A stretch of DNA of 64,000 bases from Cohaesibacter sp. ES.047 (GTDB lineage: Bacteria; Pseudomonadota; Alphaproteobacteria; Rhizobiales; Cohaesibacteraceae): positions 3,922,001 to 3,986,000 of the forward strand of contig NZ_LT907844.1 in NCBI RefSeq assembly GCF_900215505.1. The letters are read 5' to 3'. This document shows positions 19,214 to 28,557 of this stretch, one piece after another. The notes below the pieces were generated by a model. The model saw only the letters and a program-made list of their open reading frames with translations. It ran no database searches and was not told the origin of the DNA. Within the stretch, counting starts at the first letter, position 1, and each line of letters opens with the position of its first letter. Position numbers and translations under genes: made by a program.

Positions 19214-19687
19214 TTGGCTGAAATCAAAGATCCCGAAAACACGCTCGTCATGGAAACCACCAAGGGCAAAGTCGTCATCGAACTGCGCCCCGATCTTGCT
19301 CCGGCCCATTGTGAGCGCCTCAAGGAACTGTCGCGCGAAGGCTTCTACGACGGCATCGTCTTCCACCGGGTGATCGATGGCTTCATGGCACAGGTCGGCT
19401 GCCCGCATGGCACCGGCACCGGCGGTTCCGACAAGCCGAACCTGAAAGCAGAGTTCAGTGCAACCAAACATGTGCGCGGTTCCTGTTCCATGGCTCGCGC
19501 GATGGATCCCAACTCTGCCAACAGCCAGTTCTTCATCTGCTTTGACACGGCCCCTTGGCTCGACAACCAGTATACCTTCTGGGGTCAGGTCATCGAAGGG
19601 ATGGAAAACATCGACAAAATCAAGCGCGGTGAACCTGTTCAGGATCCCGACAGCATTGTTTCAATGAAGGTCGCAGCAGACCTCTAA
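19214..19687 (+). CDS. Cytoplasmic peptidyl-prolyl cis-trans isomerase, cyclophilin type
   Basis: Cytoplasmic cyclophilin of 157 residues beginning MAEIKDPENTLVMETTKGK. The start is a TTG at 19214 with AAGGA nine bases upstream; this matches the family N-terminus, while the ATG at 19163 would add 17 unrelated residues. Catalytic segments FYDGIVFHRVIDGFMAQVG, GTGGSDKPNLKAEFS and NSANSQFFICFD are intact and there is no signal peptide. It looks like the other half of a duplication with the periplasmic gene upstream. A long terminator closes the unit. Confidence 0.93.
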   Translation: MAEIKDPENTLVMETTKGKVVIELRPDLAPAHCERLKELSREGFYDGIVFHRVIDGFMAQVGCPHGTGTGGSDKPNLKAEFSATKHVRGSCSMARAMDPNSANSQFFICFDTAPWLDNQYTFWGQVIEGMENIDKIKRGEPVQDPDSIVSMKVAADL

Positions 19688-19700
19688 AGCCAAGAGCTTA

Positions 19701-19754
19701 AAAGCCCGGATCAAGGTGGGAGACCAACTGGTCTCTCACCCCTCCGGGCTTTTT
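19701..19754 (+). terminator. Long two-part terminator after the cyclophilin pair
   Basis: Outer stem AAAGCCCGGA/TCCGGGCTTT encloses an inner stem GGTGGGAGACC/GGTCTCTCACC and is followed by four to five T. Confidence 0.85.
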
Positions 19755-19954
19755 GATACCTAAAATGCGCAGCAGCGCGGCTTGCCGGCACACAAACGGC
19801 TTGAACTTGCGGGAAATGCGGGCTAAGAACCCGCCCATTCATGACGCCCCGGGATCATCTCATCTTTTGATGAACGCGGCTCGCCAATCGTGCCAGAACC
19901 AGTGAGAGGCGCCGCCGACTGGGCCGGATATCGCCTTCAGGATCATCAGAACCG

Positions 19955-21004
19955 ATGCTTGTCAATCTCTTCGACTTCGACCTCCCGCCCGAGTGCATAG
20001 CGCTGCGACCGCACAATCCGCGAGACGAAGCCAAGCTTCTGTTTGTCCCGCCCGAAGGGGCGTTTGAAGACTATCAGGTGCTCGATCTACCTGATTTTCT
20101 CGCGCCCGGTGACGCGCTGATCTTCAACAACACCAAGGTCATCCCGGCTGAACTCGAGGGCACACGCGTGCGCGGCGACATCCGGGCCGGTGTGCATTTC
20201 AATCTTCATAAGCGCGAAGACCTTTCGACCTGGCGCGCCTTTGCCCGGCCAGCCAAGAAGGTCCAACTCGGCGACCGCGTCGAATTCGGAGCACATCTGT
20301 CAGCCACCATCTGCGAGAAGGGTGACGCGGGCGAAGTGGTTCTGCGCTTTGATTGCGAAGGCCAACAGCTCGACGCGGCCATTGCGGAGGTCGGGCATGT
20401 TCCCCTGCCGCCCTACATCGCCTCGAAGCGGGCAGAAGACGAACGCGACAAGTCAGACTATCAAACCATCTATGCCCGAGAAGAAGGCGCCGTTGCCGCC
20501 CCTACGGCCGGTCTGCACTTCACTGACCGTCTGTTTGAGCGGCTCGACGCAAAAGGCATCGAACGGCATTTCGTGACACTGCATGTCGGGGCAGGGACCT
20601 TCCTGCCGGTCAAGGCCGATGACACAAACGACCACAAGATGCATGCCGAATGGGGCGTCATCACGCCGGAGCTTGCCGACCATCTCAATGCAGTCCGTGC
20701 CCGCGGCAACCGGATCATCGCGGTTGGCACCACCTCCTTGCGCCTCCTGGAAAGCGCAGCGGACGCTGATGGCACCATTCGGCCCTTCAGTGGGGACACG
20801 GATATTTTCATCACGCCGGGTTATGCCTTCCGTGCCATTGATGGCCTGATGACCAACTTTCACCTGCCCAAATCCACGCTCTTCATGTTGGTGTCTGCCA
20901 TCATGGGACCGGAGCGGATGCAGGCTGCTTACGCCTATGCCATTGAAAATGGTTATCGTTTCTATTCTTACGGAGATTCCTCGCTGCTGCTACGCCCGAA
21001 ATGA
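19955..21004 (+). CDS. queA: S-adenosylmethionine:tRNA ribosyltransferase-isomerase
   Basis: Transfers and rearranges the ribose of S-adenosylmethionine onto 7-aminomethyl-7-deazaguanine in tRNA to make epoxyqueuosine. The 349-residue product shows the family hallmarks [21 protein letters not shown] at the start region (as LFDFDLPPE and ALRP), [35 protein letters not shown] and [11 protein letters not shown], and ends in YGDSSLLL. Its stop overlaps the reading region of tgt, which performs the preceding step of the same pathway, so the two are translationally coupled or at least co-transcribed. Confidence 0.96.
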   Translation: MLVNLFDFDLPPECIALRPHNPRDEAKLLFVPPEGAFEDYQVLDLPDFLAPGDALIFNNTKVIPAELEGTRVRGDIRAGVHFNLHKREDLSTWRAFARPAKKVQLGDRVEFGAHLSATICEKGDAGEVVLRFDCEGQQLDAAIAEVGHVPLPPYIASKRAEDERDKSDYQTIYAREEGAVAAPTAGLHFTDRLFERLDAKGIERHFVTLHVGAGTFLPVKADDTNDHKMHAEWGVITPELADHLNAVRARGNRIIAVGTTSLRLLESAADADGTIRPFSGDTDIFITPGYAFRAIDGLMTNFHLPKSTLFMLVSAIMGPERMQAAYAYAIENGYRFYSYGDSSLLLRPK

Positions 21005-21033
21005 CGGGCCAAAGCGCAGGAGGTCAAAGCATC

Positions 21034-22248
21034 ATGACAGAGCAAACCACATCCGCCACAGCAACACCGCCCCTGGGTTCCGACCGCATGGGCAAAGGAC
21101 AGCCATTGCCCGAGCCGCGCCCAACTGACTTCACCTTCAAGCTCAATGCGACCGATGGTGCGGCCCGCTGCGGTGAGGTCACCATGCCACGCGGCACCAT
21201 CCGCACCCCGGCCTTCATGCCGGTGGGAACGGCTGCGACAGTCAAGTTCATGTATCCCGGTCAAGTGCGCGATCTCGGTGCCGATGTCATCCTTGGCAAC
21301 ACCTATCATCTCATGCTGCGGCCCGGCGCGGAGCGCATTGCAGAGCTTGGCGGCTTGCACAAATTCGCCAACTGGCCCTATCCGATCCTCACCGATTCCG
21401 GCGGGTTTCAGGTCATGTCGCTGGCCAAGTTGAGAAAGATGAGCGAGAAGGGTGTGGAGTTCAAATCCCACATCGACGGCGTCAAATACATGATGACACC
21501 GGAGCGCTCCATCGAGATCCAGTGCCTCCTTGGCTCCGACATCCAGATGCAGCTCGACGAATGCACCCGGCTGCCGGCGAGTGAAGAAGAAATCGAAAAG
21601 GCGATGCAGCTCTCCCTAAGATGGGCAGAGCGTTGCAAGACCCAGTTTGGCGACCGTCCGGGGCAGGCCATGTTTGGCATCGTGCAGGGCGGCGATATTC
21701 CGCGTCTGCGCGAGGAATCAGCTCTCGCTCTCAAAGCTTTGGACCTCAAAGGCTATTCTATCGGCGGTCTTGCTGTCGGTGAGCCGCAGGAGGTCATGCT
21801 CGATATGCTCGGCATTACCTGTCCGCTGCTGCCAGACAACAAGCCGCGCTATCTGATGGGTGTCGGCACGCCGGATGATCTGATTGAATCGGTCAGTCGC
21901 GGCGTCGACATGTTCGATTGCGTCATGCCGACGCGGGCAGGGCGGCACGGCCTTGCCTACACGCGCTTTGGCAAGATCAACCTCAAGAACGCCCGCCACA
22001 AGGACGATCCGCGCCCGCTTGATCCGGAAAGTGCCTGTCCGGCGGCGCGAGACTATTCCCGCGCTTATCTGTATCACCTTGTGAAATCAAATGAAGCGCT
22101 CGGATCCATGCTGCTGACATGGAACAATCTCGCCTACTATCAAGACCTGATGCAGGGTATGCGGGATGCCATCTCAGAAGGCCGGTTTACAGATCACAAG
22201 GCATCCGTCAAGGAAGCCTGGACCCGGGGAGACATTCCTGCTCTCTAG
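21034..22248 (+). CDS. tgt: Queuine/preQ1 tRNA-guanine transglycosylase
   Basis: Exchanges guanine 34 of tRNAs with GUN anticodons for preQ1. ATG at 21034 is chosen because AGGAGG precedes it; an in-frame ATG at 21001 overlaps the queA stop. Core motifs: [11 protein letters not shown], the catalytic loop [13 protein letters not shown] (first Asp), [20 protein letters not shown] and the nucleophile region [10 protein letters not shown]. The zinc region is unusual: where the family has Cys-x-Cys-x2-Cys, this protein reads [16 protein letters not shown], leaving one of the three cysteines. The rest of the fold is intact, so activity is still likely. Confidence 0.95.
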   Translation: MTEQTTSATATPPLGSDRMGKGQPLPEPRPTDFTFKLNATDGAARCGEVTMPRGTIRTPAFMPVGTAATVKFMYPGQVRDLGADVILGNTYHLMLRPGAERIAELGGLHKFANWPYPILTDSGGFQVMSLAKLRKMSEKGVEFKSHIDGVKYMMTPERSIEIQCLLGSDIQMQLDECTRLPASEEEIEKAMQLSLRWAERCKTQFGDRPGQAMFGIVQGGDIPRLREESALALKALDLKGYSIGGLAVGEPQEVMLDMLGITCPLLPDNKPRYLMGVGTPDDLIESVSRGVDMFDCVMPTRAGRHGLAYTRFGKINLKNARHKDDPRPLDPESACPAARDYSRAYLYHLVKSNEALGSMLLTWNNLAYYQDLMQGMRDAISEGRFTDHKASVKEAWTRGDIPAL

Positions 22249-22334
22249 CGCCGCAAGTCCTCTTGGCAGAACATGGCGCAGACTGAGACGACATCCCGCA
22301 GTCGGGAGGACACGGTCACACCGATCATGAAAAG

Positions 22335-22834
22335 CTACGTCGGATTGCCCGGCGCATGCTCTATGATGGTTGAGATGATCCGCCAGTCACCATTGCCGAT
22401 ATGTTGCAAGCCATAGGACAGGCGCCACCGGTTGCCTTTTGAATCCGTCAGATAGCCATGCTGAACAGGAACCTTGCCTTCCAGATCGAGACCATCGAAG
22501 TCGAACGATTTGGCATGCACCACCGGAATATACCGAATCGAGAAAAACGCCAGCATATGGCCGGGGGACTCGAATGCTTCCTGCGTCTTCTTGGTAAAGG
22601 TCTGCGAGAACAGATCGGCGCGTTGCTGGTTGAGGCTCGCGATGTGCAGTTTCACCACAAACTTGATGGTCTTGCGATCAACATTCGCCACCTGCAGGCG
22701 CTCCGCATCGCTCTGCTCGGCTTTGGCTACAACGATCTTCGGGGGCTCTTTGGGAGCGGCATTCTCGGCACTGATAGCCGGTTGGGCAACGAACGCTGCC
22801 AAACAGATACCAGCGCAAATAGGACATGTTTCAT
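22335..22834 (-). pseudogene. Secreted DUF4864-like protein with a frameshift in the signal peptide
   Basis: Two minus-strand frames together make one plausible protein. ATG at 22834, with GGAG seven bases upstream, begins MKHVLFALVS. A -1 change near 22805 continues as CLAAFVAQPAISAENAAP, giving a textbook signal peptide. The mature part runs in the second frame to the stop at 22335 and resembles DUF4864 (ASLNQQRADLFSQTF, HMLAFFSIRYIPVVHAKSF, QHGYLTDSKGNRWRLSYGL, GDWRIISTII). As written, the good start and the body are out of frame by one base. This is either a recent one-base deletion or a sequence error. No convincing in-frame start exists for the body alone. Function unknown. Confidence 0.65.
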
Positions 22835-23232
22835 GACATGACTCCGTATCTGGTTGGCTTCTTCTCCTTGCATTATCCCAGCATCCCTGGGGCACTTCAT
22901 CTTGTACGCACAGAAAAGTGTAACGCAATTTGTGCGCTTTCCTAGAGAAATCACAATAATTTTATATGGATGGGCGAAAACTAAAGACTGCCAACAGGCG
23001 ACAAATGACGCACTTTGTGCGTCACAATGTAGCGATTACAAGTCACTAGATTGTCACATTACATCCCAGTCACCGAAGCAGACTGCGCTGTGAATAAACT
23101 TGTTTCACGGAAAGAGATTGTCCGGCATTGCAAGTCGGTAAATGACGAAGCGAGGAATCGGACAGACTCGAACAGCGAGAACACCTGCCAACGCAGCGAT
23201 GAGGGAACGCAATCTTGGGGAAGAAAAGGGGA
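22835..23232. other. Spacer before the first tRNA-Lys, with one hairpin
   Basis: No gene seen. A perfect 7-bp hairpin GACGCAC-TTT-GTGCGTC lies at 23007-23023, behind the 3' end of the minus-strand tRNA gene, and could help end its transcription, though its T tract is poor. Confidence 0.4.
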
Positions 23233-23308
23233 TGGTATGCCCGGAAGGATTCGAACCTTCGACCGTCCGATTAAAAGTCGGATGCTCTACCAACTGAGCT
23301 ACGGGCAC
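23233..23308 (-). tRNA. tRNA-Lys (anticodon UUU), copy 1
   Basis: A 76-base cloverleaf with encoded CCA end. The anticodon arm is TCCGA-CTTTTAA-TCGGA (anticodon TTT), the D arm has AGCTCAGTTGGTAGAGC and the T arm GGTTCGAATCC. The first pair of the acceptor stem is a G-U. Confidence 0.98.
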
Positions 23309-23522
23309 ATACCACAAACAACGAGAAAAACCGTCCCGTCATCAAATCATGAAGTGTGCCTGTTGTAACAGATAAATCCTCCCAGTCGAGAGGCCGCTGC
23401 TGCAAAAAGCTGTTTTCTACAGCTAATTCCTGCACACACTTGTTTCACCAACCTCTGCAACAAAATCAAAGCATCGTCAATCGCTCGGAAGCGTTTGGCA
23501 TTGGCGAATTTTTGGGAAAGCA

Positions 23523-23598
23523 TGGTATGCCCGGAAGGATTCGAACCTTCGACCGTCCGATTAAAAGTCGGATGCTCTACCAACTGAGCTACGGGCAC
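23523..23598 (-). tRNA. tRNA-Lys (anticodon UUU), copy 2
   Basis: Identical in sequence to the copy at 23233-23308, including the encoded CCA. The 214 bases between the copies are not similar to the flanks, so the duplication is limited to the tRNA and a few bases around it. Confidence 0.98.
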
Positions 23599-24013
23599 TC
23601 CGTGTTGGTGAGCGCCTTTGTAACGGATTTTTCCGCTCAGTCAACACCAACACCAAATTCCTTTGAATTTTCGTGGGAAAACTCGACCAAGGTCATAAAT
23701 CCGTGATTTGCTTCTATAGAATGACGTTTTTGCCGCCAAAGTGTTGGTGTTATGATGTGGCCTCATCCGTAGCGACAGCGACGCCCTGTCTCATGTCGTT
23801 TACGGCGCAAACAGGGGTATGCTCTCACTCAGTTATCATGTCCGGTGCATCGCCGGGCACAGTGGATGCCAAGAGTTTCACACGCAGTCGCAAGGGCGTG
23901 ATTGGACATGCTTACGACATGTCGCTAATGAGGGGGCGAGCCGTATTGCGCACCGTTATTGCGACCGTCCGGCCCTAGCAAACAGTGAGCGTGAAGAAAG
24001 AAGAAAAGATACC
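23599..24013. other. Spacer upstream of ccdA
   Basis: About 415 bases with no recognisable gene; it should hold the promoters of the leftward tRNA and of rightward ccdA. Short open frames here have no ribosome binding site or family features. Confidence 0.4.
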
Positions 24014-24751
24014 ATGGCTTTCGACGTAACTATCCCCGGGGCATTTTTGGCCGGTCTGATCTCCTTCATCTCACCTTGCGTCCTGCCGCTGGTTCCACCC
24101 TATCTGTGTTTTATCGCTGGCGTCTCGATGGATGAATTCACCGGGACCAAAGACAAGCAGAGAGCTGCCGCTCAGGTGTTCTTTTCGGCCTTCGCTTTTG
24201 TGCTCGGCTTTTCGACGATCTTCGTGCTGCTTGGTGCGGGCGCTTCCGTGATCGGACAGTATCTCAAGATGCATATGGGAATGCTGTCCTATGTGGCTGG
24301 CGCCGTCATCATTATCATGGGACTGCATTTTCTGGGTGTTTTCCGGATCGGGTTTCTTTACCGCGAAGCACGGGTGAATGTGTCGCGCAAACCGGCAGGC
24401 CTTGTTGGTTCCTATCTGATCGGCCTTGCGTTTGCTTTTGGCTGGACCCCATGCATCGGCCCGGTTCTGGCAACCATTCTGGCTATTGCGGGAACAGAGG
24501 AAAACATCCAGCAAGGAATGATCCTTCTGACCGCCTACAGCCTTGGCCTTGGCATTCCGTTTCTTCTCGCAGCCGTATTTGCCGGCAAATTCACCAGCGC
24601 CATGAGCGGCCTGCGCAAGCATATGGGAACAGTTGAAAAAGTGATGGGCGGAATGCTCGTGCTGACCGGCATTCTGTTCGTCACCGGGCAGGTGCAGAAT
24701 GCCGCATTCTGGCTGCAGGAAATGCTCCCGGGGCTCAGCACAATCGGCTGA
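24014..24751 (+). CDS. ccdA: Cytochrome c biogenesis protein CcdA
   Basis: Six-helix inner-membrane thiol reductant transporter that passes electrons from cytoplasmic thioredoxin to periplasmic partners for cytochrome c maturation and disulfide reduction. The two essential membrane cysteines are in ISPCVLPLVPPYL (helix 1) and FGWTPCIGPVLATI (helix 4). The 245-residue length is normal. ATG at 24014 opens MAFDVTIPGAFLAG; longer in-frame starts would add a nonhydrophobic tail before helix 1. No thioredoxin-like partner gene is adjacent. It converges with the transporter gene downstream. Confidence 0.93.
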   Translation: MAFDVTIPGAFLAGLISFISPCVLPLVPPYLCFIAGVSMDEFTGTKDKQRAAAQVFFSAFAFVLGFSTIFVLLGAGASVIGQYLKMHMGMLSYVAGAVIIIMGLHFLGVFRIGFLYREARVNVSRKPAGLVGSYLIGLAFAFGWTPCIGPVLATILAIAGTEENIQQGMILLTAYSLGLGIPFLLAAVFAGKFTSAMSGLRKHMGTVEKVMGGMLVLTGILFVTGQVQNAAFWLQEMLPGLSTIG

Positions 24752-24755
24752 TCGG

Positions 24756-25697
24756 TCAGGACACTTTGGAACCGGTGAACATCTGAGGCAGATAGCGCCG
24801 GGGGAAGGTCGCAAGAATGATCCCCGACATGACCAGCACAAGACCAAACAAGTGAAATGTCTTGAAGTCCTCTCCCAGGAACACCACAGCCAGCAACACC
24901 CCGACCGGCGGCAACAGATACATCACCATGCCCGCGGTAGAAGGCCCGAGAACCAAGATGCCATACTGATAGGTGATGAAGGCGAGAACAGAGGCAACGA
25001 GCGCCAGTCCGCCTATGCTCAGCCACTGATCAAGCGCCTGCGGAAAGCCATATTCGACCAGTTCGAACGCCATCACCGGGATCTGCATCAAGGCACCGAC
25101 GACCGCGACAACGGCGAACATCCCCACCATTGGCACCGGCTGCAAGGCCTTGGACTTGGAGACCACCGAATAGATCGCAAAGCCGCTTGCAGCCACCACG
25201 AACAATAGATCACCCGCATTGAACTGAACATCCATCATCACCGCAAGACTGCCCTTGAAGATGATGCAGAGAATGCCGCACATGGCAAAAAGAATGCCGA
25301 TGATTTCCCGCGTTGAAATCGCGCGGCCCCGAAACAGCCATTCCATCACGATAATAAGCACAGGCGTGGCGGTATAGATCAGCGTTCCGTTGGTCGCGGA
25401 AGTGTATTTCAACGACCAATAGACACCCGCTCCGCACGGAACCATCAACAAAAAGCTGTTCAACAAGACCAACCGCCACTGCCGGATCAAGGTTTCACGA
25501 CTTTTGATCATCGCGCGCCATGCAAACGGCAGGATAATCAAGAAGGCCAGCCCCCAGCGCAGGAAGGTCAGCGTAAAGGGCTCGACGGTCCGGACGGCAA
25601 CGGCACCGATGATGATATTGGACGCCATGAAGAACGGACAGAACGCCAACAGGGCATAGGCCAGAGTGGTGGGAGACACGGGAGAAGGGTCTTTCAA
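24756..25697 (-). CDS. EamA/DMT-superfamily transporter (RhaT-like)
   Basis: Ten-helix inner-membrane exporter of the drug/metabolite superfamily, 313 residues, with two EamA repeats (about residues 12-140 and 155-295). Typical segments are VEPFTLTFLRWGLAFLIILP, YTSATNGTLIYTATPVLI and, in the second repeat, YLLPPVGVLLAVVFLGEDF. The substrate cannot be inferred. The only start near the family N-terminus is a TTG at 25697 or a GTG six codons later. It converges on ccdA, ending a few bases from its stop. Confidence 0.88.
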   Translation of the reverse strand: MKDPSPVSPTTLAYALLAFCPFFMASNIIIGAVAVRTVEPFTLTFLRWGLAFLIILPFAWRAMIKSRETLIRQWRLVLLNSFLLMVPCGAGVYWSLKYTSATNGTLIYTATPVLIIVMEWLFRGRAISTREIIGILFAMCGILCIIFKGSLAVMMDVQFNAGDLLFVVAASGFAIYSVVSKSKALQPVPMVGMFAVVAVVGALMQIPVMAFELVEYGFPQALDQWLSIGGLALVASVLAFITYQYGILVLGPSTAGMVMYLLPPVGVLLAVVFLGEDFKTFHLFGLVLVMSGIILATFPRRYLPQMFTGSKVS

Positions 25698-25832
25698 ATG
25701 TCAGACAAGATGATCCCAGTGTCTATACCCAAAAGAAGACACCAGCAATTGTTAGATTTCGCCGGGGGCTGCATCTCCATGCCCGTTGTACGGGCGTCTC
25801 AGAGACAGTCGGGAGGATATTGACCTCTCCGG

Positions 25833-26909
25833 CTACATCTCGGCAAGCTCTTGCCCGCGATAGGTTGCGACATTGCAGGCATAGTCCTGAAACTTGAGGC
25901 GGGCACAAAGAGCCGCGGCATCGGCTGCATTTTGCAGCGGGCCGACGATCAAATCGAGAGCCAGCCGATTGTTTTCACCTTGTGAAACCCAGCTTCGCGG
26001 GGACAAATCCCCCAAGAGCTCGCTCTGAGAGTTTGAAATTTCCTTCCAGGCCGCCTTGATTTCGGAAAAAGAGATGAACTGACCCAGATCGACGGCAAAG
26101 GTGGTTTGGCTTGCCTTGCCGGGAAGAGGAGGGTTGTCGACCACTTCACTCACAGGATCCTCAGCCCCTTCCGGGAGCTTGCCATCCCCTACGAGGTCGA
26201 TGGGCTTTATGCGAGGCATCATCGGTTTGTCCGCCTGATCCCCTTCAACCAGATCCATGCTGAGTGGTTCCTCGCTCACCTGAATTCTGGATGCATTCAG
26301 CTTTGAAACAGGTTTCTTGGGGGATGCCTGCCTCTGGCCTGCCTCGGGTATGTTTTGTGCGGGGCGGATCGATCCTGTCGAAGAAAAATCAATCTCTTGT
26401 TCTTTGGGCAATTTGCGGCCGTTCAGGATGATCGAAGTTGGATCGTCGCGACGCGGCAACTCGACCACACGAACATTGTCCTTACCGGTACCATCGCCCA
26501 GCTCGACCTTGGCCAACCGCTGTCTCAGACGATTGTTCTCGACTCGCATTCGGCTGATGCTGACATGAAACGAGGCGACTTCCTGCTTGAGAGAGCGAAG
26601 CTCTGCCAGCACGTCCTGCATCTGATTGGCATTCTGTTCTGCTGATTTGATGAAGGGATCATAAGATTGATTTTGCTCTTCAATCAGCTCTGACGAAGGT
26701 TTTCTGCCCGGCGCGTCGGACGGATCAGGCACAGATCCGGTAACAAGACGCGTTTCAGCATTGTCCAATGTTGCTACAACACTGGACTTGTCTGCGGTGT
26801 CGCCATTGTCATCCACCAACGTCAACGCAACCAAACCGATCAGGACTGCCGCAAATGCCCAACCAGCCATCATGGTCACGTCGAAGATGGTTTTGCCTGG
26901 CAGCGCCAT
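25833..26909 (-). CDS. Membrane-anchored coiled-coil protein with SPOR-like C-terminus
   Basis: A 358-residue envelope protein with one N-terminal membrane helix (about residues 12-32, MAGWAFAAVLIGLVALTLV) and a long periplasmic part. A coiled coil lies around residues 85-130 (MQDVLAELRSLKQEV, RVENNRLRQRLAKVE). A low-complexity Pro/Asp-rich linker follows, and the C-terminal ~90 residues look like a SPOR-type fold (TTFAVDLGQFISFSEIK, then LIVGPLQNAADAAALCARL). SPOR domains bind denuded peptidoglycan at division sites; that role is inference because similarity is weak. It is divergent from glmU, which feeds peptidoglycan synthesis. Confidence 0.65.
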   Translation of the reverse strand: MALPGKTIFDVTMMAGWAFAAVLIGLVALTLVDDNGDTADKSSVVATLDNAETRLVTGSVPDPSDAPGRKPSSELIEEQNQSYDPFIKSAEQNANQMQDVLAELRSLKQEVASFHVSISRMRVENNRLRQRLAKVELGDGTGKDNVRVVELPRRDDPTSIILNGRKLPKEQEIDFSSTGSIRPAQNIPEAGQRQASPKKPVSKLNASRIQVSEEPLSMDLVEGDQADKPMMPRIKPIDLVGDGKLPEGAEDPVSEVVDNPPLPGKASQTTFAVDLGQFISFSEIKAAWKEISNSQSELLGDLSPRSWVSQGENNRLALDLIVGPLQNAADAAALCARLKFQDYACNVATYRGQELAEM

Positions 26910-27077
26910 CTCTTCAAGTGCCTCCGTACCACGCGAATCTTTTGTTTCACGCTTCGTTAAGCAAAGTCTTTTTTTCTCAGTCCCGCAAGGCTGTTCTCAC
27001 AACTGTCTCAATTGATCCTTAGTTAATCTTGGATTACCGATATATATCAAAACGATTCCGACGCAAGGAGAGCATTC

Positions 27078-28427
27078 ATGACCCGGCGCACATGTCAGGC
27101 AATTATCGTGGCCGCGGGGCAGGGCACTCGCATGAAATCAGACCAACCAAAGGTCTTGCACCAGATCGCAGGGCTGTCGATGATTGGTCACGTGACCAAG
27201 GCGGCAAGCGAAGCCGGTGTTGATCTGATCTCGGTTGTTGTCGGTCCAGACATGGAAGCGGTCCAAAGGGCAGCAACGGCAATCCATCCCGCTGTCAATG
27301 CGCACATACAGACAGACCGTCTGGGAACCGCCCATGCCGTGCTTGCCGCCCGGGCAGATCTCATCGATCCCAAGGATGACGTGCTGGTGCTGTTCGGTGA
27401 TACCCCGCTTTTGACATCCGACACCCTCAAGTCGGTGCGTGACAGCATAGCCGAGGGGCATGATGTCGTTGTGCTCGGTTTCCGCTCTGACGTGCCCGAT
27501 CCTTATGGCCGTCTCATCGAGCAAGACGGAAAGCTGGTTGCTATTCGCGAAGCCAAGGATTGCACGCCCGAAGAGTTCGCTATTTCCTTCTGCAATGCCG
27601 GGATTATGGGCTTTTCCGGAAAGCATGTGCTCGAATTGCTCGATGCCATTGATGATGACAACGCCCAGAAAGAATATTACCTGACCGACGCGGTTGAAAA
27701 GGCCCTGGCAAAAGGGCTCGGCGCCACAGCCGTGGAAGCCGATGAAGACGAATTGCAGGGGGTCAACAACCGCCAGCATCTGGCCAATGTGGAAGCCGCA
27801 TTTCAACGGCGCGCACGCGACGCAGCCATGACCGCAGGGGCAACGCTCGTCGCGCCCGAGACCGTCTATTTCGCCTACGATACCAAGCTGGGCCGCGATG
27901 TTCTGATTGAACCGAACGTCATTTTTGCCCCCGGTGTCACCATTGCCGACCATGTCACCATTCGCGCTTTTTCCTACGTCGAGTCTACCAAGGTCGCAGA
28001 CGGCTGCGTCATCGGCCCCTATGCCCGGCTGCGTCCGGGCACCGTACTGGAAGAGGGGGCCAAGGTTGGCAACTTTGTCGAGATCAAGAAGGCCCGCATC
28101 GAAAAGGGCGCGAAGGTGAACCATCTGTCCTACATTGGCGACGCCCGTGTGGGCGAAAAAGCCAACATTGGCGCAGGCACCATCACCTGCAATTATGATG
28201 GCTTCGACAAGTTCAAGACCGACATCGGCAAAGGAGCCTTTATCGGATCCAACACCGCGCTTGTCGCTCCGGCCACGATCGGGGATGGCGCCATCATCGG
28301 CGCGGGAAGCACCATAACGGACCCGGTTGAAGCAGATGACCTCGCCTTTACCCGCGCCCGCCCGACCGTCAAATCCGGATGGGCCGCGTCCTTCAGGCAA
28401 AAGAAGGCGGCAAAGAAGAAACACTGA
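27078..28427 (+). CDS. glmU: Bifunctional UDP-N-acetylglucosamine pyrophosphorylase / glucosamine-1-phosphate N-acetyltransferase
   Basis: Makes UDP-GlcNAc for peptidoglycan and lipopolysaccharide. The N-terminal uridylyltransferase domain (about 1-230) has IIVAAGQGTRMKSDQPKVLH and VLFGDTPLL. The C-terminal left-handed beta-helix (about 250-445) has hexapeptide repeats and YIGDARVGEKANIGAGTITC, the acetyltransferase site. The 449-residue length is normal. ATG at 27078 follows AAGGAGAG. It is followed 130 bases later by glmS, which supplies glucosamine-6-phosphate for the same pathway. Confidence 0.97.
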   Translation: MTRRTCQAIIVAAGQGTRMKSDQPKVLHQIAGLSMIGHVTKAASEAGVDLISVVVGPDMEAVQRAATAIHPAVNAHIQTDRLGTAHAVLAARADLIDPKDDVLVLFGDTPLLTSDTLKSVRDSIAEGHDVVVLGFRSDVPDPYGRLIEQDGKLVAIREAKDCTPEEFAISFCNAGIMGFSGKHVLELLDAIDDDNAQKEYYLTDAVEKALAKGLGATAVEADEDELQGVNNRQHLANVEAAFQRRARDAAMTAGATLVAPETVYFAYDTKLGRDVLIEPNVIFAPGVTIADHVTIRAFSYVESTKVADGCVIGPYARLRPGTVLEEGAKVGNFVEIKKARIEKGAKVNHLSYIGDARVGEKANIGAGTITCNYDGFDKFKTDIGKGAFIGSNTALVAPATIGDGAIIGAGSTITDPVEADDLAFTRARPTVKSGWAASFRQKKAAKKKH

Positions 28428-28557
28428 TACCCGGCTTGAAAGCCAGCATGATCAAGCAGACCATCGTTAGAAATTGCAACGGGATTTGATTTCCGCGAAA
28501 CCGCATTTCTGCGTTACCCAATGTTTACCAAATTCATTGTTCAGGAAAGAGATTGCT

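Noticed and set aside
27138-28424. Minus-strand open frame of 428 codons across glmU
   Set aside because: Shadow of glmU, no domain recognised.
28440-28557. glmS ribozyme upstream of glmS
   Set aside because: The 130-base gap has no glmS ribozyme-like core, and this regulation belongs mainly to Gram-positive bacteria.
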